Assembly (NCBI GenBank): GCA_023634235.1
Contig: JAMKCF010000003.1
Coordinates: 14,850,742-14,914,741 of the forward strand
Reading direction: 5' to 3'
DNA from: Pisaster brevispinus
Taxonomy: Eukaryota > Echinodermata > Asteroidea > Forcipulatida > Asteriidae
Length of the DNA stretch: 64,000 bases
The notes beneath the pieces are model-generated. The model had not been told where the DNA came from. It worked only from the letters and a program-made list of their open reading frames with translations, and ran no database searches. Positions 10,715-22,500 of the stretch are shown here, piece after piece. Positions within the stretch are counted from its first letter, which is position 1; each line of letters begins with the position of its first letter. Position numbers and translations under genes: made by a program.

Positions 10715-13199
10715 CTGATGAAAAATGAAATACACCACACCGATTTAACATAAAAGGCAAATTCATATTTTGCACTAGGGTTGGGATGTTTAACCAGTTA
10801 ACCATTTAACAAAGCCAACAGTACAATAAAATGTTAGACCTTCCTTTTCTTTAAATTGTTAGCCCCAAACACTATCCAGGGAGAATGATTGACATCCCTT
10901 TTGTTGGTGGAATATTTCATCTCAATTCCCTCAAAATGTTATACTGGTACATTATTTTCAATCCCCTACAATATATTTAATACATTTTGCTTTACGCCCC
11001 CCAACTCTCCCCACCCCCTAATGTGGTTTGTGGTTTGTGAACTGTACTAAAGACTAGGTTACAGTGTTCTATTTTTAATCCTTGAAAAGTGCTGACATCT
11101 GCTCCTTTTACAGATGGGTTCATAGTTCTGATTGGAACTTGTAGAACTGGTTAAAACAGTTAAACTGAAGTCTAATCCCTTAATCCTGTCTCTCTTGAGT
11201 GATTTACTACGACCCCTCCTCACTCTAACAAAATTCAACACCATATTTTGACCAAACATCCACACTGATCAAATGTGATGCGATCAAGCTAAATAAGTCG
11301 TTTGTCGGAAATATCAGTATGGAGAAACAAGCCAAAACAGACCAACAGGGGTGAAATTTTCAACCACAAAAATTGTAAATTTAACTGCAAAAATATATCT
11401 TATTTTTTATTGGCAACTTCCTTCCTGATGAATAACATCAAAAAGGGGCTAAAATTAGCATGAAAGAAAATGTGCCGATGTATTTTCAATTAACAACTCG
11501 AATTTAAACCCCTTTTTCTCAGATTTATTCTCTCGCATCTCTTGCTGTTTCTTCTTTCACAACTTTTGAACCAAATGGTGGTATCAACATGAGGTTTTAA
11601 CAGTTTTAAAGCAAGGTACTGTTCTTTTAAAATGTATGAATAAAATGAAAAATTACCTGAGTCGACAAATGACTCACTCACTTTGCTTGATCGCACCACA
11701 AATGTTCAGCATGATCAGTTTAGTCCAACAGAATCAAACAATCCATGCTGTTGGATTTTGATGGGTCGGAGTGGTTATGTGTTAAATACTACCCGAGTGC
11801 TAGCAAAAGAACCTAAGGATCAAGACCCAAATTCTTTCGCATGTTGTCTAGTCTTGGCTCAAGATCCTCCTGTTATTGATATCCCACAATCCTGTTACTA
11901 ATATCAAACCATCGCCACAAGAGGGCGCTCTATCACCCTAGACCACTATCACAAGGAGTCTGCTATCCAGCCTCGCTACCATGGGCAGTGCGCCGTATCG
12001 ATACCACTCGCCGCTAACCCCTGGTAGGGAAACACTGAAAATCAATGCTGATTGGCTAACCAAAATGTACTGCTTTGAGTACACGCTTGTTAAAAACATT
12101 CGAGCGCTTGTAGGGCGCTTAGTACGCACTTAGTACGCGCGTGTAAAAATGCACGTATTTTGACGCAATACATTTCAAATGAATCATGTTTTTTTTATGG
12201 TCACCCTTAACTGCATACAGTTAGACGTATCACAAGATCGAAAAAGAATGAGAGGGGGCCAGTTGCTCCATGACCTTATGCGTCCTTTGACAGCGCACTC
12301 TGTGAAGTCTCTAACACAGAATGGATCAACCACAGGACTAATTAAAACATATATTTGGATATTTTAAAGTCACACTTCCAGGGGTTACGATTGAGCGAGG
12401 CATTCTGGGAAAGAAAACAAAATAGCACATCGAGATTGTACACCACTGGGAACGAGGTTGTCTGCTATCATGGCGGTTCGTGGTTGATAGCGCCCTCGGG
12501 CCTTTATCAGCAAGGGAAATAAACAACAGGAGTAGTAGCGCTTTCTATCAGCGAGGGGAATAAAAAACAACAGGGTCATCTTGAACCAAGACTAATGTTG
12601 TGTGGCCAGCAAGTTTAGTATTGAAAAGCAATCCTATTTATCAAGCTAAATGGTCCCACTGGCCAGTCATTAAAATTCTTCAGGGCAAACCCTGCTTCAT
12701 GCACCATCAAGATATTCTATTTTTGGGGGGTTGAATTACACAAATGTTGGTGGCACTCATCTCACCCATGCCATTCGAAATGCAGCTTGAGACAAGCAAT
12801 GACACTGCCCAAAATGGACATTGTGACGTTTTGCTGTCACTAGTGTCAATGTGTAATGCGCCTCCCTGTTGCTTGCACTCAAGCTCAGCTACTGTCCGGT
12901 TACATTTTTGCACAAGTTTAGAACAACACTTAGAGTGTGGGCTTAAAAAAAGTTTCCCTGCATTAGTGTATGCATTAAACACAAAAACCGGGATGGTTCA
13001 TCATAATATATAATATTTCCTCAATGATGTTTTGAGTGTTATGAATGTATTCAATTCACATTGAAGATCAAAACGGTGTTCTTTACAGAATGTTTGTCAT
13101 GATTTTTGAAAGTGGTTAAAATTGGGCAAATTAGGTGGCAGACTAGCCTGGCAAAACTGGTCAAAACTGCTCATACAGATATTTTTTACCATAGGTGTC

Positions 13200-13625
13200 T
13201 CGTAACCCTCTGGTCTGTGACCATCGGGAGGATGGAGGGTTACGATTAAACCATCTTATTCTTAGCTCTCAGGGAAGTATACACAGCCTGTGCTTCCAAG
13301 TAAGTAACGCAATATAAGCTAAATCACTCACAGTCACAGGTACCCATGTCCCTTTTACCCCTGGGTGATGAGAAGCAATTACAAAAATTACAGTTAAGTC
13401 TTCCTCAAATCAAGAACACAAGTGTCATTTACTCATGGACCTGGGATTCCCATATTCCTAGCACTATGAGTGACTCATGAGGCTCGTTCCGCTATCGTGG
13501 ACACGATAGCGGAACGAAGCTCATAATCATAGTTCTAGTTAGTAGGAGTAGGATCCGAACTTGCACCCTTATGACTTAACCACCGAAACTTGAGTGCTAT
13601 GCACTGCCGCTTGGCCAAGAAAGAT
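13200..13625 (-). mobile_element. Diverged tRNA-like SINE with a hairpin element inserted
   Basis: On the minus strand a tRNA-Leu/Ser-like head (TTGGCCAAGCGGCAGTGC, then GTTCGGATCC) is followed by a body resembling the family A tail logic (ACACTTGTG, then a region of about 200 bases). The palindrome at 13478-13524 interrupts it. Boundaries are approximate. Confidence 0.45.
13478..13524. mobile_element. Hairpin element family P3, short copy
   Basis: Near-perfect palindrome with arms GAGGCTCGTTCCGCTATCGT and ACGATAGCGGAACGAAGCTC. This matches the core of the longer palindromes at 13873-13954 and 38551-38627. Confidence 0.7.
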
Positions 13626-13730
13626 TGTCACATGGTTTTGAGCTTTGTACGCCCACCAAGTCCTAAAAGTAAAATGACTATAACTCTATATGATTGATGG
13701 TTCTCATTCTTGTAGTAAAAGTGACTCCAG

Positions 13731-13871
13731 TCTAGACCCAGTAACTGGAGCTGTATGTACTTTATTTTTTGAAATTGTTCATCTTCGGTCGTACTAGTAC
13801 GACCGAAGATGTCAAATTTTTGAACAAAAAAGGAGTACAGCGCCCCAGGCCCAGTTACTGGGTGGGTCTAG
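13731..13871. mobile_element. Palindromic element family P2
   Basis: About 141 bases. It begins TAGACCCAGTAACTGG and ends with the reverse complement, and the centre is a hairpin CATCTTCGGTCGTA / TACGACCGAAGATG. Further copies lie at 38662-38771 and, diverged, at 15051-15147. Terminal inverted repeats with multiple copies and no coding capacity fit a MITE. Confidence 0.75.
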
Positions 13872-13872
13872 C

Positions 13873-13954
13873 CTACTCCTAGAACTATTCGGTTCGTTAT
13901 GCTATCGTCTCCCCGACCACGATAGCGGAACGAACCGAATAGTTCTAGGAGTAG
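13873..13954. mobile_element. Palindromic element family P3
   Basis: 82 bases, almost a perfect palindrome. It opens CTACTCCTAGAACTATTCGG and closes with the reverse complement, with the centre at CTATCGTCTCCCCGACCACG. It abuts the P2 copy ending at 13871. A P3 copy also neighbours a P2 copy at 38551-38771. Confidence 0.75.
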
Positions 13955-14742
13955 CCATGCTACATGTAGTGTGTAGCTACATATAGGTTTAATCATGGCA
14001 CTGTCATGGAGGGAGGTACGTGTATGTATGATGTAGAAAATAGAACCTCCATGAATTAATCTATTATGATGGTTCTCATTCTTCAAAGTAGTAAGTTGTT
14101 CTGGTCAATTGTTCTGTTGAAATTGGTCTGTGTATTGCACCATGGAACTTTGGAAGTATTTTGACTTGACACTGACAGCTAGAACTAGAAGAGAGGGAGC
14201 TTTTTAAATTTAGTCATGCAATTTGCAATGGAGTTTGTGCAGACACTGACTGACATAGTTGAAGAGTGTTTATTTTATAGTCCAATTTGATTTTACGAAT
14301 CGATGCAATGACTGGCAATGGCATCTTTCAAACGGTAACATTTCTATTACAGTATGGGTTTTCTTCACAATATTTTTTAATTTTACCTGTTAGGGTTTTC
14401 CCCGAGCTTTCACGTCCATCATCCAACTTTCACGTCAATAAAGTGGCCTGCCTATCAGTACGCTACGACGGCAAAAAGTTAAACATGTTAACCATGCTGC
14501 CTGCACGGTGGGTGAACTGCATACAGTGCATATGTTGGGCGCAATCTTTGAAGATGCCCCTTTTTTAAATTCGCGCAAGCCAATTTTGATATTTGCGCGC
14601 GCGCAATTTTCGAACTAAATTTTGCCCACCAAAATAAAATAATAATTGCGAGACTGATGCACGAAATTGCACTGGTGACGAAATTGACACAGAGGCGGCG
14701 CGCTTCATGAAGTTGGCGTGGTTCGTTGTCATCGCCAATCTG

Positions 14743-14796
14743 CCCCCCCCCCCAAAAAAAAAAACCAACAAACAAACAAACAACCAAACAAACAAA
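14743..14796. repeat. Poly-C / poly-A / AAAC simple repeat
   Basis: A C run, then an A run, then repeats of AAAC/AACC units. Low-complexity tract. Confidence 0.85.
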
Positions 14797-15050
14797 AACG
14801 GAATGCATTTGTCTTGCAAACAAATTTTCAAACTTGTTTTTCTATTTTAACAGAAAGTTTATCATCAAGTTATCCGACACGAGAATCTGCCAGCGCGATT
14901 GTCCCGTGACTTGAACTTAACAGTTCGTGATGAGCAGGGTGATGAGCAGACCTAGAGTCCGACCCTCGACCTTCTTCCCAAGTTTTTGAACGAAAGTTTC
15001 ACTTCAGATAGAAGTTAAAATCCAAAAGAATAGGCCTACTACTTTGAACT

Positions 15051-15147
15051 TAGACCCAGTAACTGGGGTGCTGTACTTCTTTTTTCGAAAGTTAGTACGA
15101 TCATGGAGGTCGATCTTCGGTCGTACCATGGAGTACTAGCGCCCCAG
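15051..15147. mobile_element. Palindromic element family P2, diverged copy
   Basis: Begins TAGACCCAGTAACTGG, contains GATCTTCGGTCGTAC and ends near GCGCCCCAG. The arms are eroded compared with 13731-13871. Confidence 0.55.
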
Positions 15148-15821
15148 CGAACCGTTCCGAATCGTCCCCGTTTCGAAACTACTCACGCGTGTGAACTAAT
15201 AATAACAAAACAACACCGCACTTCTCGGCACTTTATATAATAAATATAAATTAGTGTTTATTACAAACTACATGTTTGTAGTATTTTAGTACAATGGTAT
15301 ATTTGGGTCATTGGGCATGAATCTGTACAACAATTAAGGATATTCACAAATTAAGGCAAAGCTCTTTGACTCTACCAGAAGGGGCATAACAACGCTGTCT
15401 GGATTTTGAAACACATCATCAATGCAACATTAAAAAAAACATGTACAGGAGAATTATTGCATATAAATAAAGTTTTAAAAATCACATTTTTAGTGTTAAG
15501 TCTCCGAAAAAGTGTCAATAGCAACCTTTTCACTTTGTGCGACAAAGAACTTGTTATATGACGTAGGCCTACACCTTAACTATTACTTTGTCAAACAGCT
15601 TCTTAAGGGGCAATTCTTGGAAAGAGTTGCATGAAAACTATAAAACATTACAGGAGTTAAGTCAAGTCAATTTACCAAGAATCACATTAGGCCACACCAA
15701 CAACAACGAACTGATCTATTACGCTCCGCCCCTAAATGCATCGATCATTCACAGCAGCAAACATCGCACCCAAAGGCCAGTCAAAAGTAGACCCATAAAA
15801 ACTCAACTTTGGGATGAACAA

Positions 15822-15915
15822 CAAAAAAATGACTAGAACAAGATGTGAACCTGTGATTAATGTGCTGGCGCTCTGCCAACTGAGCTATCTAACCCTAATG
15901 TTGGCAGTGTCCCAT
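15822..15915 (-). mobile_element. tRNA-like SINE, family B
   Basis: On the minus strand it reads TTAGATAGCTCAGTTGGCAG near the head, with a B-box-like AGGTTCACATC, and then enters the same body as copies at 26086-26172 and 34316-34435 (plus) and 50222-50340 (minus). The head resembles a tRNA with the GCTCAGTTGGTAGAGC D-arm. Confidence 0.65.
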
Positions 15916-16606
15916 AAATGTAAACAAGCTTCCTTGCGGGCGATGTTGATAGACAGTTGCAATGGTGGTTTATTACAGAATAAGTAAAGGTAGGAATAGA
16001 AAGGTACATGTACATGGATAAGAGTTATCCACATTGTTTACTCACAAAATAAAGTATCAAGTAACAACATGGTTATCTGGAACCCCATGCCAAAATCAGG
16101 CCCCTCTCAGAAGAAGCAAAATTATATTAAAAGTTAAGACAAAAAACATCAGAGATGTGATGTCTTAAACATTTTATATATTGGGAAATACTTTTTTACC
16201 CTAAAGGCCTAAATTCAGGTGTTAATTGAAAGCTCGTCTTCTCTTCTGTTGGACGAGCAAATAAAACCAGTTTTGAGTTTTGGCAGGGAGCGCCTGGCTT
16301 GGGCATTGACCGCCACATTATTTTCTTCATTATAAAATGGGCCAAAGCAGTATGAAATCCACTATTGGTTTTCCATGACAAGTTGTAACTTCCATGGAAT
16401 ATGATGCTATTGATTTGCAGAGATGGCCCTAGGACAAGCGTCAGAACAGGAAATATTCCTCAGATAGATTGTACAACTAACAAATCTTATTGAGTGCAAT
16501 GGTAAGAATATTTCCATGAGTCGAAATATGGAATGCCCCATTCAACGAATGAACAACTTCTCTCCGTTCTTCAAACATTCATTATTTGTTTTAGATAACG
16601 TCCAAA

Positions 16607-16840
16607 TAGATCTGTGACATTTGATTGGAGGATAAAACTATAAGAGTAAACAATATGTACAAGATTGTATTCCGCCGATGTCATCCACAACAAGGGCGTT
16701 GTAGAAAAGTAAAAAAGGATGGGTCGAAAATGCACAGTGAATAGTACCACAATGAATGGTTTATGACAAAAGGCCATGTAAGGGTCTGATTAATGAATAC
16801 CACATGACCTACAGTCCTCCAATCAAATGACAAGGATCTA
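16607..16840. mobile_element. Inverted-repeat element (TAGATC ends)
   Basis: The ends TAGATCTGTGACATTTGATT and its near reverse complement (..AATCAAATGACAAGGATCTA) enclose about 234 bases with no coding sequence. A related copy in the opposite orientation lies at 22521-22785 inside a merlin intron. Confidence 0.65.
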
Positions 16841-18299
16841 CTTAGGTGTTACATAGACATGTACCTCAAGTAAAATACAAGTGGATAAATGAACTGTTCA
16901 CTATTAACATGGGAGAAAACAGAGTGATGAGGCATAACTTTAAACACAATTCAAGGGAAATAAATAAACATATGGTTGCTTACAAATAAAACGTGCATTA
17001 CATGTAATTAGGGGATAAATAAGCTTTTTACAAACACAAGTCACTTTGTACACAAATTTGTATAGTTAATTATGGCTGAAAAAATGAAACAAAAGTACTA
17101 TAAGACGTGTCTATTTGCCAACTCACTACTCAAATAATTTTTCTGCAAATTATAAAATAATCATCAAATTCATCTTTTTCTTTTTAAGCTTTTTCTAAGA
17201 ACTTTCCTTGGAAGCCTATTTTTTTGATTTTTTTCAAAAATATATGATAACAGCATTTTAATAAGTTTGTTTTCACACTTTATTGTTTAGGACTGGAAAG
17301 TAAGTATCATATATATTACTTTAGATGACTAAATAGTGTGTTTTTTAATGGACGGCAACAAAATCAATATGAATAAATTACTGAACAAAAGAATCTGCAT
17401 AGCATCCATCATAAAAAGAGACAGTCGTTATGTTAAATTGTTCGGTGCAAGCTTTCGTATAGCAACCTGGTACCATTGTGCCATACACATTCATTAAGAA
17501 TTGTGCATGGGTGTTTGCCGTCTCTTACACAACTACGCAAAAGCTTTGCCCGAAATCATGTGACATAGCAACTGTCCATACGATAGTCCAAGGAATTTCA
17601 AATTTAAGCAGTACCTTGTGACTCTGCAAGTCATAGTACCAGACATTAGTTGAATATAACTTGCAGACGGCTTATCGTTTTTAAAGCATTACAATGTGGG
17701 CCTTTTTTATTTTTTTTATTTATTCTGTTATCCTTTCCTGAAACCCTTCAAGCAGAAATGCCAACTTTGTGCAAAACAATTTCTTGCATTTGGTTTATTC
17801 TGATTTCACCCAAAAATTTCCCTAAAAACAAAGTCTGTGGCATACACTGTTTTTCTGTTTGTTTGGGTTGGGGTTTTTTTTCAAAAATGTGACCACCATA
17901 TATTTCTTGGATTATTTTTAACAGGCTGGCTGTTTGGTGTGTCCATTGAAAAAATAGAGGATTAGAATGACATTACTCTTTTTATAAAACAAAGTACCAT
18001 ACATTTAGTGTCTAAACTGCAATTTTCGATGTGCCTTCTCTAAAAATGAAACAGCTTATGTTTTTCCATCTACATTTTTTACAAAAATGAACACCGAATG
18101 AATTAAGTATTAAGCATGAACAAGCTTCGTCAAGTATTTGAACATAAAAGCACCAATGGTTTTAAAGCACCAATAAATCAATCTAACAAGCTGAGCTTTA
18201 ACGTTATTAAAATAATGCTGAATGAATGCTGTCTGAAGAACATTTGTAACTATAACCGTAGATGAGATTTTTTGGCATTTATGAAAATTCCTGAAAGCT

Positions 18300-18790
18300 G
18301 GCTTGTGGGCCTGGGTTCCCCCTTATTCTAGACCCAGAACCTCCGCAATGTTGTATCATTCAGGAGGTTTCAAGACTCAGTGCATGACTGGAAATACAAA
18401 GCTACCGGTTTGGACAAAATGTGAACAATGTCTTTCCCCCTTAGATAACTTTATTACTTCTTTTGAGAAAAAAATTTAAGGCTCCCAGAAGCTTTGAGAA
18501 ATTTCTGAATCAGGAAAAATCCGGAGATATCACATGCCTGTGTAACAGCCCCCTCTGTTGAAAAGAAAGTGTTCACATCATTTGGTGCTTGATATGTGGC
18601 ATGTTGTATAACCCGCCCCCCCCCCCCCCCCCTGTGTCTTCATTGAGTTCAGGAGCTTTTAGGAATTTTTCTTTATTTACAGGGGTACTGCTGTACCAGA
18701 GAGGAAGAGAATGAAAACAGTTTTGGAGAAATTCTCTGCTACATTAATATCAGGCTTGGTATAGTTAAAAACATGGCCCTTTACTGTGCC
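18300..18790. repeat. Two adjacent interspersed repeats
   Basis: The left half (about 18300-18590) recurs at about 50556-50780 in an MVP intron, sharing GGTTCCCCCTTATTCTA and CAGGAGGTTT. The right half (about 18590-18790), starting TTGGTGCTTGATATGTGGCA and containing a poly-C run, recurs at about 22037-22220 in a merlin intron. Class unknown. Confidence 0.6.
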
Positions 18791-19574
18791 AGCTAACTAA
18801 GAGAGCTTGCCATAATCCCGAAACCCCCGTCCCCTGATGCTTGTCACTCTTTCTACGAGCAAAATTATGCAACAAGGTATCTTGTCACCAGAGAAAAGAG
18901 GGGTAGAGCCCCAAACGTGTTTACACGCATCAGCAAATGTGTTCATACCAAGTATTTCAAAGTACACGGTATTTATTGCAAACCAAGTTGTTGGATTAAC
19001 AGAAAAGCTCTCTTTCAATGTCACCACATTCTCATCATCGTCAAACCCTCAGTCTGAGGGGTCAAGCCACAAATGCTATAACAATCACTTCCGTCATTTT
19101 GTGGTAAAACTTTGTAATGCTTATGAGAGATTGGGTTTTTTTCAATCAAATAATAATTTGTATGAAACCAAGAATAAAGTAGAGTGTTTACAGCAACGAA
19201 TTTAAGTCAACGCAACTTTTTAAAAAAGAGAAAAAAATGCAGTTCTCCGACAGGAATTATACAAAATATAACGCTAAGTACGCCGTTGTATGGAAGGATG
19301 GAGGGATGTTCCTAGATGCTATGACTGAGGTCTACGAATAAAAGCATGGTCTCTAAAAGGTTAAGATGGTCCAAACTGAATACCCCCACTTCGACCACGC
19401 CCTGGCCACGCCCAGCATGAGAGTCTACAGCTTCTACCTCTCCGACACACCAAGATGCCTCAGTCATCTTTCAACTGTTACACAGTCACATTTGTACACA
19501 ATATCACAAAATAAATACCTGCTCTATTTTTCAAACTTTGCAGGGAACTTTCTAAACTTTCTCAACAGACGACT

Positions 19575-22500
19575 TCACAGCTCTTCAAAGAAGGCAACCC
19601 TTGCTTTAGTTGAACCAGATTTTATCTGAAAGGCAAATACAAAATAAAAATTAAACAAATGTATATATATTTATACAAACTAATGCTTTTTTGTTTGGGG
19701 ACACAAAATTCAATAAACTTCCCTCAGTCCCAGTGCCTGAACCATGGCGCTGGGATGGGCTGAAGTATACGCATACTCATTGGACAATTTCCCCCTGACC
19801 TAATAACCCCAAGTCACCAATTCCTGTCTACTAGAGATTTGACACTTATCAATAACAATGTAGCTCTGATGTAAATCCATTGGGAATCATTATTATCATT
19901 CTCTGCCTTGAATTAAAAAAGGGCGCGTTAGCAACATTAATAATATACCTGAATAGTTTTGTTCTTCTTGCAACTTTGGAAGAAACAAGAGGGCAAATTA
20001 ACTGTTGACATTATCATAACGTGTGTCCATGTTAGGATTGTGGGCATTGCGCCGATCAGCAGTACAATCACATCCCATCATGCATCGCTACATCCTGAAC
20101 GAGAATTTGTATGAGCTCATCAGCCCATCCCAGCGATTTGGGGCTGAAAAAATAACCTTGCAGCTGCACAGTTAGAAACATTACAGCTGGTTGAAACAGA
20201 GAGGCAAACAAAACTGAAGTGTTTTTTCAGTTATCCACAACAACAAAAAAGTGGCCCAGGGCCCTATTTCATGGCACAGCTTATCAGGAAATTCTGCACT
20301 TATGACCTTTTGACCCTTGCACCGATGTCACGCACGGCATGTCTGCCACACCTGCCACTTTGGGAGTCAACACGTAAAATGCTGTGCTGTCTAAAATGCG
20401 CACAACAGTTCGTAACACACTTTGACACCAAACTCCCAAAAAGACGCAACCGCGAATATCGTGATGATGACGTCTGGTGAATTGGGCCAATAGTATGATG
20501 TGCTTTACAGGGAGCCGTTAGCGCGGAATTCTTTGGTAAGCAGCGCTATGACATTGGGCCTAAGTAGCTACATGATGGATCTTTGAGGGGGGTCGATGCA
20601 AAAACAGAATAGACTCACCCTGACGAGAGTAATGTACTTGGTCTCTCCCCTGTCAAGCAGATCGTTGTGGATGCGATCAAACTCTGTCTCCTTCTCCTCA
20701 ACCTTCATGACTTCAATCTCCGACTTGAGTTCGTTGAGCTGCAACTGAAGATGTCTGCTCTTCTCGAGGTAGTCCACCCTGCGGGACAAGACAATCAGAC
20801 AGTGAGGTCGTAGGTCAGAGGTTAGAGGGGAAAAAAGGATGGAAGGTCCACTCAGCATCCAGAAACCATTGGGGTTATTTCGAACCCCACTTGACATTTT
20901 AACTACCTTTTGCAAAATGCCGCTCGTGGCGTGTCAGAGCGGTTCAGAGCACTGAACTCAAACTCTGGTGTTTCTGATCAGCAGAGTGTGGGTTCGAGTC
21001 CCGATCGTGGCACTTATGTCTTTGAGCAAAACACTTTACCGTAATTGCTTTGTCCTTCAGATGAGATTGGTAGTGCACGTATAAGAATCCAGGGCTCGAT
21101 TTCACAAAGCACTAAGATTCATCTTAAGATGAGTTGTCAATATCACCATAGTGATTTGTATTGTGACATCACACTTTGCTTAGCGATTAAGATTAATACA
21201 CAGTTAGGATCAATCTTAGCTTTTTGTGAAATCGATCCCAGAACACTTATTATTAAGTAGGGATTAACCCTGGTGTTTCTGGTTCACATAGCAACCACCC
21301 TTAGTTAAAGGTTTGTGAGCTCCAGTGGTTAAGTTCACTTATGAGGCATCCTTGGTCTCATTACCAGAAATGTACAATAAAAATAATAACATTATCTGCA
21401 TAATAATCAGCAAGAGAATCCACTCGGACCGTACTGATTGAAACAACAAGTTGTTATACCAAACACTCTTTTCAGACCCACCACAACTTAAAGAGCGATT
21501 TATCCTGTACATGGTTTTCCTGCAAACCTGACTAGACAATAGAATCTTATTCTACCTTTCTTTTTCGATTTCTTTGGATAGTTTCTCCACGTCACCATCT
21601 GTCATTAGTTCATATGAGTTGCTCTCATTCTCAATCGCATAGTCGCCGTCAAGTTGTAGCTTTTCTAGCTCGGAGCTTGTTATTACATGGGCGGACGTGA
21701 ACTGTTTGAAAATAGACACCGCATCAGGACGAGAAGAGAAACGGTACAAGAAATCATTACGAGTTTATTAACGAGCAGTGATGGCGCATCATTGATTCGT
21801 TGGGAGAGTACATTAGTTTTGTATTTTTCTAAAACACAAATTTTTGTTTGAGACCTGAAACTTTTATGAAAAAAGTTCTTCCGTTCTTGAGAATAAATTG
21901 TACAACACAATAAGATTGGTGAGTTATGGCATATTATGCAATACTTATTTGTGTATTAATTAAATGACCCTGGCTATGGCTACGGCATTTGCCTGGCTAT
22001 GGCTACGGCATTTGCCTGGCTATGGCTACGGCATTTGGTGCTCGATATGTGGCATGGTGTACCCCCCCCCCCCCCATCCTCCCCATATTGTGTCTTCATT
22101 GTCTTCTGGGAATCTCAGGAATTCTTTAGAGGATTAATGGAGAGTACTTCACTGTACAAGAGGAAAAGAGTGGGTTAAAGTTTGGGAAAATTTTGGGGAG
22201 ACGCTCTCTGCCACATCATTGGCTACGGCTGTTAATGGCCAATGGCTTAGCATGGCTAATTGTCTGATAGTAGTGCTCACAGAAGTATAGGGGTAGTTTA
22301 GTGACAGTACTCACATCTAGTAGTGGTAGTTTAGTGACTTGGATTAGTTTCTCCTTGGCATTTTTCTCTGCCTCTCTGGCTCGGACCAGTTGCTCTTTTA
22401 ACCTCTCCGCCTCCATAGCCCTGAAGAAAGACAAAGTACCAGTCAAAAATCGCAAACCATGACAGGCCACACCTGGGCAACCTCTGCTTCTTAATTTGGA

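Larger units (their letters stand above)
10715..19574. other. Gene-poor region between the giant gene and merlin
   Basis: No supported coding exon. The 5' exons of the giant gene probably lie in the left part but I could not identify one confidently. A GTAATT donor-like site follows a possible exon end at 11657, without a matching acceptor or start codon. The region contains hairpin elements at 13478-13524, 13731-13871, 13873-13954 and 15051-15147, SINE copies at about 13200-13625 and 15822-15915, an inverted-repeat element at 16607-16840, and two interspersed repeats at about 18300-18590 and 18590-18790. Its right part presumably includes the merlin 3' untranslated region. Several minus-strand AATAAA strings exist (for example at 18971 and 18672) and I cannot tell which is used. 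Confidence 0.5.

Noticed and set aside
13873..13954. Hairpin as a transcription terminator or microRNA precursor
   Set aside because: Multiple dispersed copies with a neighbouring second palindrome fit mobile elements better; there is no evidence for processing.
14488..14823. 111-codon minus-strand open frame with a hydrophobic stretch
   Set aside because: The stretch comes from the poly-C/poly-A/AAAC simple repeat read antisense; no other support.
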